Shown here: piece by piece, positions 58,693 to 64,000 of the stretch
How the letters are laid out: every line of letters begins with the position of its first letter
How positions within the stretch are numbered: the first letter of the stretch is position 1
Assembly: GCF_003990975.1 (NCBI RefSeq)
Contig: NZ_RZJR01000006.1
Location: forward strand, 62,001 to 126,000
Reading direction: 5' to 3'
Source of the DNA: Cohnella sp. AR92
Lineage (GTDB): Bacteria > Bacillota > Bacilli > Paenibacillales > Paenibacillaceae
DNA: 64,000 nt
Program-made: the position numbers and the translations under genes
The notes under the pieces: model-generated
The model's database searches: none
Seen by the model: the letters and a program-made list of their open reading frames with translations, nothing else
What the model was told of the DNA's origin: nothing

Positions 58693-60381
58693 ATGAGATA
58701 TTTAAGCCAAAGGCTGTCCAGAGAGCAGCTACTTATCATTTCGGCCTTCTTCTTTCTTTTGCTTTATCTAAGTCCGTTATTGATTCTGGGAGATAACGCA
58801 CATGTGCGGGTTCACGATAATTTGGATTCCAATGTCGCTTGGTACAAGGTGCTCACGCGCAGCCACGAGCTGTTTGGACCGATTGACGCGACCGTCCCCC
58901 AAGTGATCAATGGATTGCCTAGAGGAGCGTATGGAACGGAATTCAGCGGAATCGTGTGGCTTTATGCGCTCTTTCCGACCATGATCGCTTATTCGCTCAG
59001 CCAGGCCATCACAAGAGTATTCGCTTTCCTCGGCATGTACTGGCTGCTTAAGAAGCACTTTGTCCGCGAGGAGGCCGGGGGGCTGATCCGGGTTGGCGTC
59101 TCTTTGGCGTTCGCATTGACCCCGTTCTGGCCGTCCGGCATGCTGAGCACGCTGGGACAGCCTCTGGCGCTATGGGCGTTCCTGAATATCCGCAACCGGG
59201 AGAAGTCCTGGAGATCGTGGCTGGTCCTTCTGTTGCTGCCCCTGTATTCCAGCTTCGTGCTGGGGTTCTTCTTTTTCTTGACGGCGATGGGCTTGCTCTG
59301 GCTTCGGGATCGAATCAAGAAGCGAGATTGGAATCCGGTCTTCCTCGGAAGCATCGCTCTGATGACGGGGCTGTATCTGGCGATCGAATATCGGCTGTTA
59401 TTCGGAATCGTTCTGTCCAGCGTCCCGACAAGCCGTTCCGAATTCGTCGAATCCACGCAGAATTTCGGCCATACGCTGCTGCTTGCCCTGTGCAATTTCC
59501 TCGTCGGCCACGGCCACGTGCTAACCATGCACACGCTGGTCATCCTGCCGGTTCTTTTCCTTGCGTTAAGAGTGGTGATACGCCGGGGAAGCCGGCAGGA
59601 GAACAAACGGTTTATTTACCTGTTGATCCTGAACGGCGTGCTATCGCTTTGGTACGCCTTCTGGTTCTACAGAGCCTGGGCGCCTTTGAAGGAGCACTTC
59701 TCCATCCTCACGACGTTCAATTTCGCGCGGTTTCATTTTCTGCATCCTCTTGTGATCTACGTGGGGTTCGCGCTGGGTCTCGGCATTCTCTGGAAGGCGG
59801 GGGGAAAAGGACCCAAGTGGGTGCGCGTCTGCTTGGTGTCGCAAGTCATCATTCTCTTGCTGTGCAATGACGAGATCGTGTACCGCGTATACGGGGAACC
59901 GTCCGTCAAGCAGTTCTACGCGACCAAGCAGTTCCAAGAGATCAGGGACTTTATCGGGAAGCCCCAGAGCTCGTACCGCGTGGCCAGCATCGGGCTTCAC
60001 CCGGCGATCGCCCAATACAACGGATTCTACACCTTGGATACCTATAACAATTATTATCCGCTAACGTATAAGCACGAGTTCCGCAAGATCATCGCGGGCG
60101 AATTGGAGAAGAGCCCGGAGCTTGAATCGTACTTCGACCATTGGGGAGGACGGTGTTATGTCTTCGTTAGCGAGCTCGGCAAGAAGTATGACTATAGGAA
60201 GGATTCCGCGAAGGAGATTCGACATCTGGACTTAAATACGGATGCATTCCGTTCACTGGGAGGGGAGTATCTCTTCTCGTCTGTCCCCATTCGGAATGCC
60301 GATGAAGAGAGGCTTCGTCTCTTGAAGAGCTTCGACAATCCGGAGTCCGCTTGGAAAATCTATCTCTATCAGGTCGAGTAG
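58693..60381 (+). CDS. DUF6044-family (YkoS-like) polytopic membrane protein
   Basis: A 562-residue membrane protein with about 11-12 predicted segments and a soluble C-terminal part. The segment VRVHDNLDSNVAWYKVLTRSHELFG...VINGLPRGAYGTEFSGIVWLYALFP matches from memory the DUF6044/YkoS family, thought to be GT-C-like membrane glycosyltransferase relatives. The aspartate in HDNLDSN lies in the first extracytoplasmic loop, as the catalytic residue does in GT-C enzymes. The ATG at 58693 has CAGGGTG upstream. The lipid-linked donor and acceptor are unknown. Confidence 0.8.
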   Translation: MRYLSQRLSREQLLIISAFFFLLLYLSPLLILGDNAHVRVHDNLDSNVAWYKVLTRSHELFGPIDATVPQVINGLPRGAYGTEFSGIVWLYALFPTMIAYSLSQAITRVFAFLGMYWLLKKHFVREEAGGLIRVGVSLAFALTPFWPSGMLSTLGQPLALWAFLNIRNREKSWRSWLVLLLLPLYSSFVLGFFFFLTAMGLLWLRDRIKKRDWNPVFLGSIALMTGLYLAIEYRLLFGIVLSSVPTSRSEFVESTQNFGHTLLLALCNFLVGHGHVLTMHTLVILPVLFLALRVVIRRGSRQENKRFIYLLILNGVLSLWYAFWFYRAWAPLKEHFSILTTFNFARFHFLHPLVIYVGFALGLGILWKAGGKGPKWVRVCLVSQVIILLLCNDEIVYRVYGEPSVKQFYATKQFQEIRDFIGKPQSSYRVASIGLHPAIAQYNGFYTLDTYNNYYPLTYKHEFRKIIAGELEKSPELESYFDHWGGRCYVFVSELGKKYDYRKDSAKEIRHLDLNTDAFRSLGGEYLFSSVPIRNADEERLRLLKSFDNPESAWKIYLYQVE

Positions 60382-60456
60382 CAACCTTATCCGATGCGAT
60401 GCGTCCAATAGTGGGAAGCAGAAACAGCTAATTTTCTACTTAAAGGAGCAATCGAC

Positions 60457-61305
60457 ATGAAGAAGGTTCTGGCTAGCATGACTCTAACCTTAGGTTTGCT
60501 CGCCGCGGCGTTGCCCGCTTATGCGGCTGATCAGCCGATCAAGATCGACGGCGTTGCGATTAAATCGGACGTGAAGGCCGAATTCAAAAACAATCGTACG
60601 ATGGTGCCGCTGCGCATCATCAGCGAGAATCTGGGAGCGAAGGTGAATTGGGCGAATTCGGTCGTCACGATCGCGAAGGGCAAGTTGACCTTGACTCTCC
60701 AGCCTGGCAGCGCGACAGCCGTGAAGAACGGGGTGAAGCTACCGCTCGACGTGAAGCCGTACATCAAGAACAATCGAGTCATGGTGCCTCTCCGCTTTAT
60801 TGCGGAGACGTTCGGCAGCACGGTGAATTACAGCGATTCGACGGTAACGATCGATAACGCTCCTCTCTTGATCGGTGGAGTTAAAGTAGCCGCGCTGCAG
60901 AATGAATTCCATATGACGATGGGCGGAATGATCACTCAATACTACGGCAATGCGAATATCGAAGCCGTCTTCGACGCCTTCGAAGCGAACATAGGCAAGA
61001 AAGTGGATGCGCCATCCAGTTACTCGTGGCAAGTGAATCTGGATGTTCCTGGTTCCTATTATAAGAATGGACAATTTGAATTCTTGGACGAGCAAGGAAA
61101 GAGCTTAACCCGATACGATATCTACACCCTGCTTCACTCGGTCCCCGAAGAACAATTGGCCGGTTATGAGGAGATCCTGCTCTATAACGCGACGGAGGAC
61201 CAATGGTATACGTTCAGCAGGTCCGCTTACGAGACCATCAGCCAGCTCATGAATACGGCCGCTCTGAATGGCTTCTCGAAAGTGATCAGCAACACGATTG
61301 TTTAA
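60457..61305 (+). CDS. Secreted copper-amine-oxidase-N-domain protein, third paralogue
   Basis: A 282-residue exported protein. The signal peptide ends at AYAA (about residue 23), followed by the stalk domain with MVPLRIISENLGAKVNWANSVVTI and MVPLRFIAETFGSTVNYSDSTVTI, then the same C-terminal half as the 42-43 kb pair: APLLIGGVKVAALQNEF, TQYYGN, FEFLDEQGKSLTRYDIY and TEDQWYTFSRSAYETISQLM. AAAGGAG precedes the start. Unlike the tandem pair it uses the local codon style, so it may be the resident member. It lies 75 nt after the DUF6044 gene. Confidence 0.85.
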   Translation: MKKVLASMTLTLGLLAAALPAYAADQPIKIDGVAIKSDVKAEFKNNRTMVPLRIISENLGAKVNWANSVVTIAKGKLTLTLQPGSATAVKNGVKLPLDVKPYIKNNRVMVPLRFIAETFGSTVNYSDSTVTIDNAPLLIGGVKVAALQNEFHMTMGGMITQYYGNANIEAVFDAFEANIGKKVDAPSSYSWQVNLDVPGSYYKNGQFEFLDEQGKSLTRYDIYTLLHSVPEEQLAGYEEILLYNATEDQWYTFSRSAYETISQLMNTAALNGFSKVISNTIV

Positions 61306-61337
61306 TCTAGCAGCGATTTAACATAGGGATAACAAAG

Positions 61338-61381
61338 AATGCCTCGAAAGTCATTATACTATGACGAAGAGGCATTTCTTT
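61338..61381 (+). terminator. Terminator between the third stalk-domain gene and chrA
   Basis: AATGCCTC / GAGGCATT with an inner GTCAT / ATGAC pair, followed by TCTTTGTT. A TATACT in the loop could double as a -10 element for chrA. Confidence 0.8.
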
Positions 61382-61396
61382 GTTAGGAGGATCCGG

Positions 61397-62560
61397 ATGA
61401 GAGCATTGTTGGAAGTTTTCGCCGCGTCGGCTAAGCTCGGCCTGACGTCGTTCGGCGGCCCGATCGCGCATTTAGGTTATTTTCGTCAGGAATACGTGGA
61501 GCGCCGGAAATGGATGGACGAACGAAGCTACGCCGATCTGGTGGCCCTCTGCCAGTTCCTTCCCGGGCCGGCCAGCAGCCAGGTCGGCATCGGAATCGGC
61601 GTGATCCGGGCAGGCTTGCTAGGCGGGATAATCGCTTGGCTCGGGTTCACTCTGCCTTCTGTCCTTATTCTTGTCCTGTTCGCTCTGCTGATGCAAGGCT
61701 TCGATATCGGAAGCGCGGGATGGATACACGGACTCAAGATCGTTGCCGTCGCCATTGTCGCCCAAGCCATCCTTGGAATGGGGCAGAAGCTCACGCCAGA
61801 CCGCTATCGGGTGACGATCGCGATCCTAGCCGCCTCGATCGCTCTGCTATGGCCTTCCTCGGCCACTCAGATTCTGTTGATTATCGGAGCCGGCCTCATC
61901 GGGATAGCGGCGTACGGCAAGAGGGAGCTTGGCGATTCGGCGGATATTGCGGTTCCCATAAGCCGCAGGGCGGCTATTGCCTGTTTGACTATCTTCTTCG
62001 GCCTCTTATTCGCATTGCCGTTATTAAGACAATGGGTTGCTTCCGATGGGTTCGCCATGTTCGACAGCTTCTACCGGTCGGGCGCGCTTGTCTTCGGAGG
62101 AGGGCATGTCGTTCTTCCGCTGCTCGAGAGGGAGGTCGTCCCTACGGGGTGGGTTAGCGAAGCCGACTTTCTGGCGGGCTACGGAGCGACGCAAGCGGTG
62201 CCGGGGCCGCTGTTTACGTTCGCCGCCTACTTGGGAGCGATGAGAAGCGGGGTCATCGGCGCCCTGATCGCGACGACGGCGATTTTCCTTCCGGCGTTTC
62301 TGTTGATCGTAGGGGCGCTGCCGTTCTGGAATTCGCTTAGGAGGAGCAAGAAGGCCCAGGGAGCTTTTATCGGAATGAACGCGGCCGTCGTCGGGATCCT
62401 GCTCGCAGCGTTGTATGATCCTCTATGGACGAGCGCCATCCTGGCTCCGGCCGACTTCGCGCTGGCTGCCCTGTTGTTTATCCTGCTCGTCTTCTGGCGA
62501 ACGCCGCCTTGGCTCGTCGTGTTGGCCGGTGCCGCGGGAGGAATGCTTCTGCAGCTTTAG
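61397..62560 (+). CDS. chrA: Chromate transporter (long-chain CHR family)
   Basis: A 387-residue membrane protein with two homologous CHR halves, the full-length ChrA layout. Half 1 has LGLTSFGGPIAHLGYFRQEYVERRKWMDERSYADLVALCQFLPGPASSQ; half 2 has GALVFGGGHVVLPLLEREVV...GWVSEADFLAGYGATQAVPGPLFTFAAYLG. It exports chromate, probably by proton- or sulfate-coupled exchange. TTAGGAGG is 8 nt before the ATG at 61397. An FMN reductase that could reduce chromate lies 4 kb upstream. Confidence 0.93.
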   Translation: MRALLEVFAASAKLGLTSFGGPIAHLGYFRQEYVERRKWMDERSYADLVALCQFLPGPASSQVGIGIGVIRAGLLGGIIAWLGFTLPSVLILVLFALLMQGFDIGSAGWIHGLKIVAVAIVAQAILGMGQKLTPDRYRVTIAILAASIALLWPSSATQILLIIGAGLIGIAAYGKRELGDSADIAVPISRRAAIACLTIFFGLLFALPLLRQWVASDGFAMFDSFYRSGALVFGGGHVVLPLLEREVVPTGWVSEADFLAGYGATQAVPGPLFTFAAYLGAMRSGVIGALIATTAIFLPAFLLIVGALPFWNSLRRSKKAQGAFIGMNAAVVGILLAALYDPLWTSAILAPADFALAALLFILLVFWRTPPWLVVLAGAAGGMLLQL

Positions 62561-62677
62561 ACGTTGGCCGGAGCGAGGGCGAATTGAGACGGGGACTTCC
62601 TCGACGAGCGAGGATATGACAATTATACTAAGATAAAACGCTCTATTGGGCTTGTTGGGTAACAGGAGGATTGGCCG

Positions 62678-63220
62678 ATGTCAGAGAGTCAAATCTATAT
62701 TCGCTTTCCGCAGGAAGCAGATACCGCTGAATTGGCAGCCCTATACAAAAGAAACCGGGAATTCTTCGAGGAGTTCTCGCCGAGCCCCGGTGACGATTAC
62801 TATACGGAAGAGAATCAACTCCAACGGATCATTCAAAGCAAGACCGATAGAGACGAGGATCGGAGATACGAGTTCGTTATTTGCGAACAGGAGAATGACC
62901 AGGTGATCGGCACCGTCGGCCTAACGTTCGTGACAAGAGGACCGCAGCAGAGCTGCATGATCGGATATAGTCTCGATCAAGCTTATAACGGCAAGGGTTA
63001 TATGACCGAAGCCGTGAAGCAACTGGTCAGATATGCGTTCGAGGAACTAGGGTTCCACCGGATCTATGGCGAAGCCACGCTCCGGAATCCAGGCTCTATC
63101 CGCGTGCTTGAGAAAGCCGGCTTCCAGAAGGAAGGAATCGCCAGAAGCAAGCTGAAGGTAAACGGAGTCTGGACCGATCTTCAGGTGCTGGCCATCATCA
63201 ATCCAGCGGATGAGGTGTAG
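62678..63220 (+). CDS. GNAT-family N-acetyltransferase (RimJ/RimL-like)
   Basis: A 180-residue GNAT protein: IYIRFPQEADTAELAALYKRNREFFEEFSP, IGTVGLTF, the acetyl-CoA region MIGYSLDQAYNGKGYMTEAVKQLVRYAFEELG, and RNPGSIRVLEKAGFQKEGIARS. This pattern is that of RimJ-type ribosomal-protein or amino-sugar acetyltransferases. AGGAGG precedes the start. A second, unrelated GNAT gene follows after 26 nt; the two may be an operon. Confidence 0.92.
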   Translation: MSESQIYIRFPQEADTAELAALYKRNREFFEEFSPSPGDDYYTEENQLQRIIQSKTDRDEDRRYEFVICEQENDQVIGTVGLTFVTRGPQQSCMIGYSLDQAYNGKGYMTEAVKQLVRYAFEELGFHRIYGEATLRNPGSIRVLEKAGFQKEGIARSKLKVNGVWTDLQVLAIINPADEV

Positions 63221-63246
63221 AATCCATATCGAAATGGGGTTATTTG

Positions 63247-63759
63247 ATGATAATAAGAACGGAGAATGAACGGGAATACCAGGAAGTCTATGACTTGAAT
63301 TATCAAGCCTTCGGTAATAGAGAAGACGAATCGAAGTTAGTGGAGCGGATAAGAACGTCCGAAGGATTCGTTCCCGAGTTGTCGCTTGTGGCGGAAATGG
63401 ATGATCGAATCGTTGGTCATTTATTATTAAGCGAAGCCACAGTAGAAGATCAAGAGGAATCGCATACCGTAATCGTATTAGCCCCAATAGCCGTGAAGCC
63501 GGACATGCAAGCACGGGGAATTGGAAGCAGCTTGATTCAAGAGGGGATTAAGAGGTGCAAGGATCTAGGATACGAATTAGTCTTGTTAATCGGACATCCT
63601 AGTTATTATCCGCGTTTGGGATTCCAGCCGGCGAGACCGTTTGGACTTGAATTGCTACAGTTCGAGGTGTCCGATGACATATTTATGGTCTACGAAGTTA
63701 AGGAAGGGGCGCTTCTAAAAATGAAAGGCGAGTTGAAATATCCGGAAGCCTTTTTCTAA
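63247..63759 (+). CDS. GNAT-family N-acetyltransferase (YhbS-like)
   Basis: A 170-residue acetyltransferase of the COG3153/YhbS type: MIIRTENEREYQEVYDLNYQAFGNREDESKLVERIR, VGHLLLSEATVED, LAPIAVKPDMQARGIGSSLIQEGIKRCKDLG, and LIGHPSYYPRLGFQPARPFGLEL. The ATG at 63247 is chosen over TTG 63244 although the ribosome site (GGGG) is weak. The base composition is more AT-rich than that of the neighbours. Confidence 0.9.
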   Translation: MIIRTENEREYQEVYDLNYQAFGNREDESKLVERIRTSEGFVPELSLVAEMDDRIVGHLLLSEATVEDQEESHTVIVLAPIAVKPDMQARGIGSSLIQEGIKRCKDLGYELVLLIGHPSYYPRLGFQPARPFGLELLQFEVSDDIFMVYEVKEGALLKMKGELKYPEAFF

Positions 63760-63818
63760 GCTAGGAACTGATCGACGATAAACTGCTGTGGAGAGGGACC
63801 TGCTAGAATGGAGGCGCC

Positions 63819-63956
63819 ATGAGGAAGAAGCGAATTCGATTAGAGCCTGCACACGATATCCGAGAGTATGCTCATGGATTCAGCATCGTTTCAGCATCAA
63901 CGGGCTTTGACAGCCTCATCTATCTACTCCTTCGCCAGTCACTCCCATATGGATAA
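63819..63956 (+). CDS. Small hypothetical protein (45 residues)
   Basis: ATG at 63819 is preceded by GGAGG at a suitable distance, and the frame stops at TAA 63954-63956, three bases before a strong terminator. The peptide begins with a basic patch (MRKKRIRLEP) and ends with a mildly hydrophobic segment (DSLIYLLLRQSLPYG). A ribosome site, ORF and terminator in register argue for a real small gene, but no family is recognised. Confidence 0.45.
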   Translation: MRKKRIRLEPAHDIREYAHGFSIVSASTGFDSLIYLLLRQSLPYG

Positions 63957-63958
63957 AT

Positions 63959-63980
63959 CCGCGCTCCGCGCGGTTTTTTT
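63959..63980 (+). terminator. Terminator at the right end
   Basis: CCGCGC / GCGCGG stem with a TCC loop and seven T residues. Confidence 0.92.
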
Positions 63981-64000
63981 ATTTTCGCCCAGCACATGAC

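Noticed and set aside
1-64000. tRNA, rRNA, CRISPR arrays, prophage or intact insertion sequences
   Set aside because: No cloverleaf-like CCA-ending genes, no rRNA-like conserved blocks, no regularly spaced identical repeats, and no transposase or phage structural proteins were recognised among the frames.

Overview
The window looks like chromosomal DNA from a Gram-positive bacterium of the Paenibacillaceae (Paenibacillus or Cohnella type). Almost every gene has a strong AGGAGG-type ribosome site, GTG and TTG starts occur, and GC is moderately high by eye. Many products have their closest recognisable relatives in Bacillus or Paenibacillus: hxlA-hxlB-hxlR, ahpC-ahpF, a BcrC-type phosphatase, a YuiD-type protein, a YhfW-type Rieske oxidoreductase, a DUF6044 membrane protein and several proteins with a copper-amine-oxidase N-terminal domain. 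I see no rRNA, tRNA, CRISPR array or intact transposon. The assignment rests on gene families recognised by eye, not on a search.

Layout. 0-6 kb: a tandem class II aldolase protein, a zinc alcohol dehydrogenase behind a palindromic operator, and a divergent MFS exporter / SgrR-like regulator pair. 6-13 kb: peroxide defence (ahpC-ahpF), then a copper P-type ATPase translationally coupled to a DsbD_2/SafE-like membrane protein and facing a YtkA/FixH-like protein, then a cation/proton antiporter. 13-20 kb: a peptide-type ABC permease pair without ATPase or binding protein, and two divergent oxidoreductase/LysR pairs. 20-24 kb: the formaldehyde-fixing ribulose monophosphate genes with their regulator, and an ABC-F ATPase preceded by a leader ORF and a terminator, which looks like ribosome-mediated attenuation. 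24-33 kb: TetR/SDR pair, NlpC/P60 hydrolase, three-subunit molybdenum hydroxylase, FUSC-type exporter, and an Rrf2 / thioredoxin-reductase-like pair sharing a 12-nt motif.

33-48 kb: a secreted esterase with a CBM9-like tail, an OmpR-type two-component system next to bcrC, yuiD, glutamate racemase, the YhfW-like oxidoreductase, then an apparently rearranged segment. In that segment the C-terminal stump of an ABC-2 permease abuts a near-duplicate pair of copper-amine-oxidase-N-domain genes. Beyond it are a COG4705 membrane protein, GNAT and DinB genes and a surface lipoprotein. 48-64 kb: DJ-1/PfpI protein, EamA exporter/ROK regulator pair, two SDRs, a second TetR, a GAF sensor kinase with a four-cysteine cluster and its NarL-type regulator, an FMN reductase plus VOC protein, the DUF6044 protein, a third copper-amine-oxidase-N protein, chrA, two GNAT acetyltransferases and a small ORF.

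The region is dominated by redox and stress functions, each with a local regulator: peroxide, copper, formaldehyde, quinone/aldehyde-type oxidoreductases, cell-wall antibiotics, ribosome-targeting antibiotics and chromate. The strongest leads are the ABC-F attenuator, the Gram-positive FixI/FixH-like copper module, the three-member copper-amine-oxidase-N family with its rearranged tandem pair, the cysteine-cluster GAF kinase, the aldolase with a degenerate second domain, and two genes whose best start appears to be a non-canonical codon.
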